Assembly: GCF_900199705.1 (NCBI RefSeq)
Contig: NZ_LT904908.1
Span: 1,251,243 to 1,315,242, forward strand
Direction: 5' to 3'
DNA length: 64,000 nucleotides
DNA from: Collinsella provencensis
GTDB lineage: Bacteria; Actinomycetota; Coriobacteriia; Coriobacteriales; Coriobacteriaceae
Part shown: positions 37,810 through 46,701 of the stretch, in pieces
Layout: each line of letters opens with the position of its first letter
Numbering within the stretch: the stretch's first letter is position 1
Translations under genes and position numbers: made by a program
Notes under the pieces: generated by a model
Told to the model about the DNA's origin: nothing
The model's input: only the letters and a program-made list of their open reading frames with translations
The model's database searches: none

Positions 37810-39246
37810 ATGAACGACAAAAAACAGCTTTCGTTTGTGACGGTTATCGCAACCGTCATCTGCGTCGTCTTCGTATGCGAGGCTGCCGCTCCTGCAGCCG
37901 CCATTGGTAACCAGCAGTTCTTCTGGTGGATCTTCCTCATCCTCACCTTCCTGCTGCCCTACGGCCTGATCGTTGCCGAGCTGGGCACCACCTATGACGG
38001 TGAGGGCGGCATCTACGACTGGGTCCGTGACGGCCTGGGCGACAAGTGGGGTGCCCGCATCTCCTTCTACTACTGGGTTAACTACCCCTTCTGGATCGCC
38101 TCGCTGGCCACCATGTTCCCCGACATCCTGGGCATGGTCTTTGGCGTGGAGTTCGATCTTCCCGTCGCACTCGCCATCGAGCTCGGCTTCGTGTGGATCG
38201 TTTACCTGATGGGCCGCTCCAAGGTTGCCGACTCCGAGTGGGTCCTCAACGGTGGCGCCATCATCAAGGTCGCCGTCGCTGTTATCGTGGGCGCCCTGGG
38301 CATTTGGTACGCCATGGAGAACGGCTTTGCCTCCGACATGAGCGCTCGCACCTTCCTGCCCGAGCTCACCAACACCAACGCTCTTGGTTACCTGTCCATC
38401 ATCATCTTCAACTTCATGGGCTTCGAGGTCATCTGCACCATGACTGACGACATGGCCGACCCCAAGACCGACATCCCCAAGGCGATCGTCGCCGGCGGTA
38501 TCGCCATCGCTGTTATCTACCTGTTCGCAGGCTTCGGTATCGGCGCTGCTATCCCCGCTGACCAGATCGACCCCGACTACGGCATGATCTACGCTCTGCA
38601 GACCATGGTTGGTGACTCCATCATCTTCAAGGTCGTCTGCATCGCCTTCCTGATCACCCTGTTCGCCAACATGGCCGCTTGGTCCTTCGGCGTCAACTCC
38701 GTCGCCCGCTACGCTGCTGAGCACGGCAACATGCCCAAGGTCTTCGCTTCCATGATCTCCAAGGACGACATGCCCAACGGCGCCAACCTCGTGAACGCCG
38801 TCGTCGCCTCCCTCGTCCTGGCTCTGCAGCTCGTTCCCGTCGAGGCCATTTCCGAGGGTATCTTCTGGATGCTCTTCGGCACCTCCGTCGTGTTCCTGCT
38901 GCTCACCTACATCCCGATGTTCCCGGCGTTCCTCAACCTGCGCAAGAACGATCCGAACCGCGAGCGCGTCTTCACCTTCCCGTTCAAGGGCGCGATGATG
39001 AATGTCGCCATCGCCGTTCCGTGCATCGAGCTCGTGCTGGCCATCGTCGCCACCATCGTTCCGCTCTCTGCCGATGAGGTCGCCGACAAGGTTCCGATGC
39101 TCGTCATCTTCGCGATCCTGCTGGTTGTTGGCGAAATCGTCCGCATCTGGAGCGCCCGTGGCCGTGAGACCGAGTACAAGGGTCTCACCCCCGAGCTGGC
39201 GGCTCAGCGCCTCGCCGAGGAAGCTGCCGCTGCCGAAGAGGAGTAG
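37810..39246 (+). CDS. aguD: APC-family permease, probable agmatine/putrescine antiporter
   Basis: This 478-residue protein has about 12 membrane helices and ends in an Ala/Glu-rich cytoplasmic tail. Blocks such as CEAAAPAAAIGNQQFFWW, GEGGIYDWVRDGLGDKWGAR and FNFMGFEVICTMTDDMADPKTDIPKA are typical of the amine-exchanging APC branch. Lying between putrescine carbamoyltransferase and agmatine deiminase, it should exchange agmatine for putrescine. A paralogue lies at 41271. Confidence 0.88.
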   Translation: MNDKKQLSFVTVIATVICVVFVCEAAAPAAAIGNQQFFWWIFLILTFLLPYGLIVAELGTTYDGEGGIYDWVRDGLGDKWGARISFYYWVNYPFWIASLATMFPDILGMVFGVEFDLPVALAIELGFVWIVYLMGRSKVADSEWVLNGGAIIKVAVAVIVGALGIWYAMENGFASDMSARTFLPELTNTNALGYLSIIIFNFMGFEVICTMTDDMADPKTDIPKAIVAGGIAIAVIYLFAGFGIGAAIPADQIDPDYGMIYALQTMVGDSIIFKVVCIAFLITLFANMAAWSFGVNSVARYAAEHGNMPKVFASMISKDDMPNGANLVNAVVASLVLALQLVPVEAISEGIFWMLFGTSVVFLLLTYIPMFPAFLNLRKNDPNRERVFTFPFKGAMMNVAIAVPCIELVLAIVATIVPLSADEVADKVPMLVIFAILLVVGEIVRIWSARGRETEYKGLTPELAAQRLAEEAAAAEEE

Positions 39247-39514
39247 GGTACCCCATCTCGGGGCTCCAACCCTCCTCGCGTACCTAAGTACGCTTCGTCG
39301 GGCTTGTCGCTCCCGACCTCGGGCACCCTACCCTCTTCGGAGGATTGAGTAACCTGAACGGTCAACTTGCCCGGCTGCAGGATCGCCTGCAAAGCTCCCA
39401 CACCGTCTGGCGGGTACGGTTCCAAAACCCGCCACCCTTTTGCCTACATGGTAGTAAGCGCAGGGTACCCGCCCTGCGTTAACAACGGTTGTACGAATAT
39501 GGAGGTTATTGACT

Positions 39515-40720
39515 ATGCGTACGATCTTTGAGTCCGACTCTACCCCTAAGGCCGACGGCTTCTACATGCCTGCCGAGTTCGCTCCGCAGGATCGCGTGTG
39601 GATGGGCTGGCCGCATCGTACCGACACCTGGGCCCACGGCGCCAAGCCCGCTCAGAAGCAGTACGCTGCCATCGCTCGCGCCATTGCCGAGTTCACCCCG
39701 GTTTATATGTGCGCCAACCAGGCCGACTACGCCAACTGCAAGGCCGTCTTCGAGGAAGACGAGAACGTCACCGTGCTCGAGATGACTACCGACGACGCTT
39801 GGTTCCGCGACACCGCTGCCACCTATGTCATCAACGGCAAGGGCGACAAGCGCGCTAACCACTGGCACTTCAACGGCTATGGCGGCCTCATCGACGGCCT
39901 CTACTTCCCGTGGGACAAGGACGAGCAGATCGCCCTCAAAATGGCTGAGCTCTCCGGCTGCCGTCGCTATCGCCCCGATGACATGATCCTCGAGGGTGGC
40001 TCCATCACCGTCGACGGCGAGGGCACCCTCGTCGTGACCGACCAGTGCCTGCTGTCCCCCGGCCGCACCTGCTCCGCAGTGCTCGAGGAGGAAGAGGATC
40101 CCGAGTCCATCTGGCCGAAGTACAAGAAGAAGTTCGAGCCCTGGAGCGAGGAGCTTCGCGAGTACATGAACGAGCACCTCAAGGATTACCTGGGTGTCGA
40201 GAAGGTCATTTGGGTCAAGGAGGGCATCGACCCCGAGGAGACCAACGGCCACATCGACGACGTCGCTACGTTCATCGCCCCGGGCGTCATGGCCTGCATC
40301 TGGACCGACGATCCCGAGTACCCGTTCTATGACCAGTGCCATGCTGCTTACGAGACCCTCTCCAACGCTGTCGACGCCAAGGGCCGTCAGCTCAAGGTCT
40401 ACAAGCTCCCGATGCCGGTCGAGCCTCTGTACATGGATCAGGCTTCCTGCGACACCATCGACGCCGACGAGAACGCCGAGCCGCGTGTTCCCGATGAGCC
40501 GCTGATCGCTTCCTACATGAACTACCTGGTCACCAACCACGGCGTTATCGTCCCGCAGTACGGCGACGTTAACGACCAGCTCGCCGTTGATACCCTCCAG
40601 AAGATCTACGACGAGGTCTGGGGCGAGGGCGTCTACAAGTGCGTGGGCGTTAAGTCTGAGCAGGTTGTGTACGGTGGCGGCAACATCCACTGCATCACCC
40701 AGCAGGAGCCGTCCGCGTAA
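39515..40720 (+). CDS. aguA: Agmatine deiminase
   Basis: This 401-residue pentein-fold enzyme hydrolyses agmatine to N-carbamoylputrescine and ammonia. Features are the N-terminal PAEFAPQDRVWMGWPHR, substrate-contact segment DDAWFRDTAATYVIN, EGGSITVDGEGT, NGHIDDVATF with the catalytic His/Asp, and the C-terminal nucleophile in GGGNIHCITQQEP (C393). ATG 39515 lies nine bases after GGAGG. The pathway antiporter and carbamoyltransferase lie directly upstream. The region 39247-39514 before it contains several short hairpins but no gene. Confidence 0.96.
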   Translation: MRTIFESDSTPKADGFYMPAEFAPQDRVWMGWPHRTDTWAHGAKPAQKQYAAIARAIAEFTPVYMCANQADYANCKAVFEEDENVTVLEMTTDDAWFRDTAATYVINGKGDKRANHWHFNGYGGLIDGLYFPWDKDEQIALKMAELSGCRRYRPDDMILEGGSITVDGEGTLVVTDQCLLSPGRTCSAVLEEEEDPESIWPKYKKKFEPWSEELREYMNEHLKDYLGVEKVIWVKEGIDPEETNGHIDDVATFIAPGVMACIWTDDPEYPFYDQCHAAYETLSNAVDAKGRQLKVYKLPMPVEPLYMDQASCDTIDADENAEPRVPDEPLIASYMNYLVTNHGVIVPQYGDVNDQLAVDTLQKIYDEVWGEGVYKCVGVKSEQVVYGGGNIHCITQQEPSA

Positions 40721-40795
40721 AGCAGGAACGTTCCTAAGAATCTACGCAAGTGGTTGCGCGTGTTGCGCTGCCGCGTAGATTGATTCCGTTGCCGA

Positions 40796-40830
40796 GCGCC
40801 CTGCTTGCTTTGGTAGGCAGGGCGCTTTTT
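40796..40830 (+). terminator. Rho-independent terminator of aguA
   Basis: GCGCCCTGC (40796-40804) pairs with GCAGGGCGC (40817-40825), followed by five T (40826-40830). Confidence 0.92.
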
Positions 40831-40842
40831 GTTTCAAAGATG

Positions 40843-40968
40843 ACGGAAATGCTCAAATCTTTTCGAGCACGGCAAGTATAGGCAAATCTGCCACTCGTTT
40901 CACCTGCGGTTTTGCCATTCAAAATCGTCGTCTACTCGGGAAGACGGAAAAGATTTATGCATTTCCGT
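40843..40968. repeat. Palindromic element C
   Basis: The 22-base arm at 40843-40864 is mirrored at 40947-40968 with only two mismatches (ACGGAAATG...AAATCTTTTC form). About 82 bases lie between. It resembles elements A and B in architecture and size but has its own arm sequence. Confidence 0.75.
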
Positions 40969-40988
40969 TATTTCCAGTTGGAGGTGCC

Positions 40989-41264
40989 ATGTTCCAGCGT
41001 TTGATGGAATACGTTCGCAAGTTTCGTGAGAGGGGCATGAGCCTCGCCGTGGATGGTTTTCGTGCGGGGGGCATGTCGATGGACAATGCCTCCTCCTTCC
41101 GTGCCCTCGGCACGAAGCCCATCTGCGATGACGCGCGTCGATGTGCGAGTCTGCGGCGTGTGGGTTTGTTTCGCGCGGCCGTATGTGCTTACGCTGACGT
41201 TTGTCTGTATCCGCTTACGGGCTGCAACGCTTTGCGCCGCGCCTCGGACTGCATTGCATGGTGA
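40989..41264 (+). CDS. Possible small protein or leader ORF (91 aa) before the second permease
   Basis: ATG 40989 is preceded by a strong ribosome site GGAGGTG, and the frame ends seven bases before the permease start at 41271, which has only a weak ribosome site. This could be a leader whose translation feeds the permease. The product is Arg/Cys-rich (seven Cys) with no recognisable domain, and codon use is not convincing, so it may be chance. Confidence 0.3.
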   Translation: MFQRLMEYVRKFRERGMSLAVDGFRAGGMSMDNASSFRALGTKPICDDARRCASLRRVGLFRAAVCAYADVCLYPLTGCNALRRASDCIAW

Positions 41265-41270
41265 TGCGGC

Positions 41271-42683
41271 ATGGCGAGCAAGAAATTCTCCCTCAAACAA
41301 GTCATTCTTTCCGTTATCTGCGTGGTGTTCACCATTGAGGCGGCTGCTCCGGCGTCTGCCATGGGCAACGTGCAATTCTTCTGGTGGGCCTTCCTCATCG
41401 TCACGTTTTTGCTGCCGTACGGCTTGGTGGTGGCCGAGCTTGGAACCACGTACGATTCTGAGGGTGGTCTGTACGACTGGGTTCGAGAGGGCTTGGGCGA
41501 CACATGGGCGGCCCGTTGCTCCTGGTACTACTGGGTGAATTTCCCCTTATGGGTGGCGAGCCTGGCGTGCATGTTCCCGAGCATCATCAACTCCGTTTGG
41601 GGTTTGGAGATGTCGCTGACCGTGAAGGTCGCCATCGAGTTGGCCTTCGTGTGGAGCGTTACCATCTTGGCGTTCTCACCCGTTTCCGAAGCCGACTGGA
41701 TCATGAACGGCGGCGCGTTCATCAAGATGTTCATTACCTTCGTGGTGGCCGCGGTGGGTATCTGGTTCGCCTGCACCCACGGGTTTGCCAACGACATGTC
41801 GCTGCAGACGTTCGTGCCCAATCTGGCGGATACCAACTCTCTCACGTATCTCTCCATCATCTTGTTCAACTTCATGGGCTTCGAGGTAGTCGCCACGTTT
41901 GCGAGCACGATGGAGAACCCGTCGCGCGACATCCCCAAGGCAGTTATCGTGGGCGGTATCGTAATCGCCGCCATCTACATCCTGTGCGGCATTGGCATCG
42001 GTGCCGCGGTTCCCACCGAAGACCTGTCGCTCGATTCCGGCATTGTCGATGCCGTGGCGGCGATGCTCGGCACGTCGCATCCGCTGACCGCCGCGGTGGG
42101 CGTTGCGTTTTTGGTGACGTTGTTTGCGAATATGACCTGCTGGTCGTTTGGCGTGAACTCCGTGGCGAGCTACGCGGCCAAGCACGGAAACATGCCCAAG
42201 CCGTTCGCGCTGTGTTCCAAGAAAACGGGCATGCCCAATGGTGCCGCGCTTATCAACGGCGCGCTCGCGAGCGCAGTTTTGCTGCTGCAATTCCCGCTTG
42301 GCGAGGATTCGGACGTCTTCTGGATGTTCTTCTCGATGAATGTCGTGTTCTTGCTTATGAGCTATATCCCGATGTTCCCGGCGTTTTGGGCGCTGCGCAA
42401 GTACGATAAGCGCCCCCGCGTTTTTGAGGCGCCGTTCCATGGAAAGCTGCTGGCAGTGGCGCTTGCGCTGCCCGCCATCGAACTCGTGCTTTCCATTGTT
42501 GCGACCATCGTGCCGCTCAACGGAACGCCGGAGGAGATGATCAAGTTGCCGATGTTGTTCGGTGTGGTGGCGCTTTCGCTGGTCGGAGAGGTTGTGCGTG
42601 TGCTGCTGCATCGCGGACACGATTATTACCCGGGCGCGCGTGAGCGTGCGCAGCAGGGGAGTGGACAGGAGCTTGCAAATTAG
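41271..42683 (+). CDS. APC-family permease, second agmatine/putrescine-type antiporter
   Basis: This 470-residue paralogue of the permease at 37810 shares EAAAPASAMGNVQFFWW, GGLYDWVREGLGDTWAAR, FNFMGFEVV and WSFGVNSVASYAAKHGNMPK. About 12 membrane helices are expected. It stands apart from the aguA operon, behind a terminator and a palindromic element, and may carry a related amine or amino acid. Codons are less biased than in the first copy. Confidence 0.87.
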   Translation: MASKKFSLKQVILSVICVVFTIEAAAPASAMGNVQFFWWAFLIVTFLLPYGLVVAELGTTYDSEGGLYDWVREGLGDTWAARCSWYYWVNFPLWVASLACMFPSIINSVWGLEMSLTVKVAIELAFVWSVTILAFSPVSEADWIMNGGAFIKMFITFVVAAVGIWFACTHGFANDMSLQTFVPNLADTNSLTYLSIILFNFMGFEVVATFASTMENPSRDIPKAVIVGGIVIAAIYILCGIGIGAAVPTEDLSLDSGIVDAVAAMLGTSHPLTAAVGVAFLVTLFANMTCWSFGVNSVASYAAKHGNMPKPFALCSKKTGMPNGAALINGALASAVLLLQFPLGEDSDVFWMFFSMNVVFLLMSYIPMFPAFWALRKYDKRPRVFEAPFHGKLLAVALALPAIELVLSIVATIVPLNGTPEEMIKLPMLFGVVALSLVGEVVRVLLHRGHDYYPGARERAQQGSGQELAN

Positions 42684-42699
42684 GAGGTTGCTCCGTAAA

Positions 42700-42735
42700 G
42701 AAAAACCCGCATTCCGTTTTGAAACGGAACGCGGG
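42700..42735 (-). terminator. Rho-independent terminator of the 57-aa gene
   Basis: CCCGCATTCCGTTT (42706-42719) pairs with AAACGGAACGCGGG (42722-42735) with one mismatch. On the minus strand it is followed by TTTTTCTTT. It lies 45 bases after the stop of the small gene at 42780 and supports that gene as a real transcript. Confidence 0.85.
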
Positions 42736-42779
42736 CGCAAACGCGGTTTGGGGAGACTGCAGGTTGAGCTCGAAGTACT

Positions 42780-42953
42780 TTAGCGCTTGTTGTCCTCGGT
42801 GGACTTGGGTGCAAAGAACGGGATGTGACCCAGGTAAGCGCAACGGTCGGCACGCTTATCGACAGCGCAGGGAACTTCTTCGTAGGTAAGCGAGGAGCTG
42901 AGGCGGGAGACTGCCTTCAGGGCGGGTTTAGAGATCATAGAAAAAGCGGTCAT
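42780..42953 (-). CDS. Orphan small protein (57 aa)
   Basis: The reading frame starts at ATG 42953 with AGGAG six bases upstream and stops at 42780, followed by a good terminator at 42735-42700. The product begins MTAFSMISKPALKAVSRL, has SLTYEEVPCAVDKRADRCAY in the middle and ends HIPFFAPKSTEDNKR. Two Cys lie nine apart (C29, C38). No membrane helix or signal peptide is obvious and I recognise no family. It is divergent from the membrane LuxR gene at 43141, so the two may be functionally linked, for example as peptide and sensor. That link is speculative. Confidence 0.7.
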   Translation of the reverse strand: MTAFSMISKPALKAVSRLSSSLTYEEVPCAVDKRADRCAYLGHIPFFAPKSTEDNKR

Positions 42954-43140
42954 GTGAAACTCCTCTCGGGAATAGCGAGCGAATACGGCGTATGCGCTCC
43001 AATGTGCAACTGGGGCAGTAGTCTAGCCAGCCGCAGGAATCGGGGCAAGCGCCACACGGATTCTTTACCTGCGGTTCGCACACGCTCCACAACTGGGGTT
43101 TTACGATATCGGACATTTCACGCGATTGGAGGTGTGAGCC

Positions 43141-44136
43141 ATGTTGGGAACGGTGTTCTTTCTCTATAGCTGTATCGCCATCATTTTGATGGCGGTTGCA
43201 TGTTCGACATCCGTCGCGGTGTGGTTCATCAGCCACCGTCGCACGGCAATCTACCTGGCCATTGTGTTTGCGGCGTATGGTGCTGAGATAATCGTGCTGC
43301 TTCTGAACGAATACACACGCGCGAAGGTTCTTAGCACGGTGAGGTTCGAGAGCGCGTCGGGGCATCCCTTAACGGACGTGCTGACAAGTGCCTTGTTCGT
43401 GATCCCGATTTTCCTTTGGGTTCTTGAGCGGAGCTACAGCACGATTTCTCGGCGTCACGCTGCGGTTTTAGCGGCAGCTTGGATCGGCGTCATGATTTTG
43501 CTGATGCCGATGGGCGGTCCCGGCGCCTCGCTTCGCCATTTCGCCTTCTGGGCTTGCCGCGATTTGGCGCTGCTTGCCTGCGCAATCTATTTTGTGTGGC
43601 GTTGTCGTCATGTTGAGGGCGAGTCGCGCCGCCGTGACCTCGAGCTGTTGGGACGCATCGGCGTGTTTGCGGTCGTTGGCGTCTTGTGCATTTTGGCCGA
43701 AGACGCGTACGTTATTCTACTTTATCGCCCCGAACCCAGCGACGACCTCACCATGCAACTCGCGTGGTACCTATCCGGCCGCAACATCACCGAGAACGCC
43801 CTGATGATTGTGGCATCTTGCCTGGTTATCGTCACCAATTTGCGCACATTTCTGGTGTACTTCCTCTATCACCCCCTTGCAGTGACCATGAAGGACGAAG
43901 CGTCGGATTCGATTTCGGGCATCAGCGACCGGCTGGCGCTCTATTGCGAGCGCTATGCGCTGTCCGATCGCGAGCGCGAAATTATGAATTACACGCTCGA
44001 GGGGAAGCAGGTGCAGGAAATGGCTTCTGAGCTGTGTTTGTCTCCTGCAACGATTCGCGTGCATTTGCATCGGATTTACGGCAAGGTCGGTGTGGACGGC
44101 AAAGACCAGCTCGTCGAGGACTTTTGGAAAAACTAG
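43141..44136 (+). CDS. Membrane-anchored LuxR-family transcriptional regulator 2
   Basis: This 331-residue paralogue of the protein at 35091 has about seven N-terminal membrane helices and a C-terminal LuxR HTH: LSDREREIMNYTLEGKQVQEMASELCLSPATIRVHLHRIYGKVGV (about 273-318). GGAGGTG precedes ATG 43141. It lies between the second permease and the Tat amidohydrolase and probably controls one of them. Confidence 0.88.
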   Translation: MLGTVFFLYSCIAIILMAVACSTSVAVWFISHRRTAIYLAIVFAAYGAEIIVLLLNEYTRAKVLSTVRFESASGHPLTDVLTSALFVIPIFLWVLERSYSTISRRHAAVLAAAWIGVMILLMPMGGPGASLRHFAFWACRDLALLACAIYFVWRCRHVEGESRRRDLELLGRIGVFAVVGVLCILAEDAYVILLYRPEPSDDLTMQLAWYLSGRNITENALMIVASCLVIVTNLRTFLVYFLYHPLAVTMKDEASDSISGISDRLALYCERYALSDREREIMNYTLEGKQVQEMASELCLSPATIRVHLHRIYGKVGVDGKDQLVEDFWKN

Positions 44137-44244
44137 CTCGTGCTCCGGGCTTTCGCGGCGCGTTCCGCCTACGTCGGGTGCATGCGACGCTGCGGTCGGC
44201 CGAAAAGACGGCATTTCCACAGGGTTTATGGATGCACATGCAAT

Positions 44245-44257
44245 CGGTAAACGGTAG
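44245..44257. promoter_or_regulatory. CGGTAAACGGTAG motif, possible LuxR operator
   Basis: This 13-mer is identical to 36337-36349 in the other membrane-LuxR control region. Related TAAACGG bits follow at about 44289. It lies about 160 bases before the amidohydrolase start. Confidence 0.45.
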
Positions 44258-44417
44258 CGAATCAGCCTAAACTATTGCAGGTCAAGCGTGTAAACGGAGT
44301 TAAACGTAACGCTTGCCGGGGTGTATATCCCGGGGTGGTTTTTCGTTTCCTAGGCTTGTTGGTAACGAAAGGGGTTCCGCGTGGAACCGAATACCAACGA
44401 GCTATGGGAGGCGCGTT

Positions 44418-46217
44418 ATGAGTGCAGTAACTTCGAATGTGAGCCGCAGGGCTTTTGTCGGAGGCGCAATGGCGGCAACGGCGGGCATGACGCTTACGGG
44501 TGTTTCGGGTTGTTCGGGCAATCAAGGAGCTCAAGGTTCAGCTGCGAAGGAAGAAGCCAAGGCAACGTTCGTATTCAAGAATGGTGTCATTCAGACGCTG
44601 GTCGCCGAGGACGACGTGGCCGAGGCCGTTGCCATTGCCGGTGAGGACATCGTGTATGTGGGCGACAACGAGGGCGTCGAGGAGTTCGTGGGCGACGACA
44701 CGAAGGTCATCGATCTTGAGGGCAAGTTCCTCTGCCCTGGCCTGATGGACGGTCACCTGCATGGCCCGCAGCCCTACTATGAGCAGATGTTCCAAATCTC
44801 CATTCCCGATGGTTGCATGGACAACGAAGAGTATCTGCGCATCATTCGCGAGTTCGTCGAGGCTCACCCTGATGATGAGGTGTATTACGGTGGTGCGTTC
44901 ATGCAGAACGCCTACCTGCAACCGGACGGCTCGAACCCCGGACCGCAGGCCAGCGACCTCGACGCCATCTGCGCCGACAAGCCCATCATGATTCGCGACG
45001 TGTCGCACCATGCATACTGGGTGAACTCCAAGGCGCTCGAAATCGCAGGTATCACTGCCGAGACCGAGGATCCGGACGGCGGCGTTATCGCGCGTGACGC
45101 CGACGGCAATCCGAGCGGCCTGCTTACCGACGCCGCCAAAAACATGGTGACCAAGAAGATCGAGGTTCCCTATACCGTCGAGAATATGCAGGCGGCCTAT
45201 GAGGAGTTCCAGAAGTACTGCCATTCCGTGGGCATCACCGGCCTCACTAACATCAACCTCAAGGGCGAGGAGATGATTCATGCCGAGGCGCTGCACAACA
45301 TGGACGAGGCGGGTGACCTGCATTTGCGTCAGCGCTTCCTGGTGTGGGGCACTCCCGGTGACGGTTACGACGAGGTCAAGGAGCTGCTCGACGCCGTTAA
45401 GGAATACGATTCCGACATGTTCACAACCGGTACGGTCAAGATCGTGTATGACGGCGTGACTGAGGGCGCGACCGCCGTCATGCTTGAGCCGTATTCGCCG
45501 GCTGCGGGCAAGGGCGACAATTGGTACGCCACGAGCGACTGGGATAAGGACAACTTCAATCAACTCGTTTCCGACCTGGACAAGGAAGGTTACCAGGTTC
45601 ACATTCATGCAATCGGCGACGGGGCCGTGCACGACTCGCTCGACGCATACGAGAAGGCCCGCGAGGACAATGGCGGGCGCGATGCCCGTCACACCATGGT
45701 GCACGTGTGCGCCATTACCGATGAGGACATCGAGCGCGCTGCCAAACTCGACGTCATTAGCTGCCTGCAGTTTCTTTGGATGTACAACGATCCGCTGTGC
45801 AAGCTCGAAACCGCTTTCATCGGCGAGGAGCGCGCGATGGCAATGTATCCGTCCAAGAACATGCTGGAAGCCGGCTGTTTCATCAGCGGTGGCAGCGACG
45901 GCGCGGTGACTCCGTACGACAAGCGCCTCGAGATCGAGACCGGCATCACGCGCAATAGCCCGTTCCCCGAGGAAGAGGACACGGACATGACGCGCTGGCC
46001 GGAGCAGGGTCTCACTGCATATCAGATGCTCGAGATTTATTCCAAGAACGTGGCGTTCGAGAACTACATGGATGACATCATCGGCACCGTTGAGGTGGGC
46101 AAGAAGGCCGACCTGGTTGTGTTCGAGAACAACCTGCTCGAAATCGATCCCACCGAGATTTCCGATACCGCTGTCGTGTATACCATCTCCAACGGCGACA
46201 TCGTGTACGAGGGCTAA
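44418..46217 (+). CDS. Exported amidohydrolase (YtcJ-like, amidohydrolase family 3), predicted Tat lipoprotein
   Basis: This 599-residue protein has a twin-arginine signal SRRAFVGG (R10-R11) running into a lipobox GVSGC (C32), so it is predicted to cross folded through Tat and be lipid-anchored outside. The metallohydrolase part shows DGHLHGPQP, then HIHAIGDGA and GGSDGAVTPY, in the order of YtcJ/AdeC-like enzymes. The C-terminal GTVEVGKKADLVVFENN is the usual composite beta domain. It should cleave an amide, N-formyl or cyclic amide bond outside the cell; substrate unknown. ATG 44418 follows GGAGGCG. Confidence 0.87.
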   Translation: MSAVTSNVSRRAFVGGAMAATAGMTLTGVSGCSGNQGAQGSAAKEEAKATFVFKNGVIQTLVAEDDVAEAVAIAGEDIVYVGDNEGVEEFVGDDTKVIDLEGKFLCPGLMDGHLHGPQPYYEQMFQISIPDGCMDNEEYLRIIREFVEAHPDDEVYYGGAFMQNAYLQPDGSNPGPQASDLDAICADKPIMIRDVSHHAYWVNSKALEIAGITAETEDPDGGVIARDADGNPSGLLTDAAKNMVTKKIEVPYTVENMQAAYEEFQKYCHSVGITGLTNINLKGEEMIHAEALHNMDEAGDLHLRQRFLVWGTPGDGYDEVKELLDAVKEYDSDMFTTGTVKIVYDGVTEGATAVMLEPYSPAAGKGDNWYATSDWDKDNFNQLVSDLDKEGYQVHIHAIGDGAVHDSLDAYEKAREDNGGRDARHTMVHVCAITDEDIERAAKLDVISCLQFLWMYNDPLCKLETAFIGEERAMAMYPSKNMLEAGCFISGGSDGAVTPYDKRLEIETGITRNSPFPEEEDTDMTRWPEQGLTAYQMLEIYSKNVAFENYMDDIIGTVEVGKKADLVVFENNLLEIDPTEISDTAVVYTISNGDIVYEG

Positions 46218-46701
46218 GCCTTACACGCATCGTGCGCGGGCGGTTGGCCGTTGAGCTGCCCGCCCGTGCAGGGTTTTCTCTGATGCTTCACCTGCAGAGA
46301 CCGTTGCGCTCGGAGCTGATCGCACGCACTCAGGGTTTTCGGTCGCCCCTTCGTCTGCATCTGCATGGGCAGAAACCGGTCGCTCGCAGGATTTAGTCCA
46401 TCGTCTTGCGGCTTTTGAGACGCAAGAGCATGCTGAAACTTCGGGGAGTCGGGATTGGCAAGGTAATTTCGACTCGTGTTTGGGCCGCTCGCATTGCGCG
46501 GGCGGCTTTTTCTTTTTTAATCGGCTCTTTGTGGCACGTGATTCTGGTAAAGAATTCCTACATAAAACTATGTATGAAATAGAAATGATGCCTGCTGAGA
46601 ATAGCCAAAGATGGGACTCCACCATACGATTGTGCAGTCTTGATGTTCCCTTTGCTGCTGCAGGCAAGGAATAGTTTCGGAAATAGGGATGAGGTGGCAT
46701 T
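46218..46701. other. Intergenic stretch with a terminator and upstream sequence of the NhaC remnant
   Basis: I see no gene. Apart from the terminator at 46484-46517, the sequence from 46518 to 46701 is AT-richer and probably carries the promoter of the next small frame. I found no recognisable N-terminal NhaC sequence in it. Confidence 0.4.
46484..46517 (+). terminator. Rho-independent terminator after the amidohydrolase
   Basis: GCCGC (46484-46488) pairs with GCGGC (46502-46506) with further inner pairing, followed by the T-rich run TTTTTCTTTTTT (46506-46517). Confidence 0.75.
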
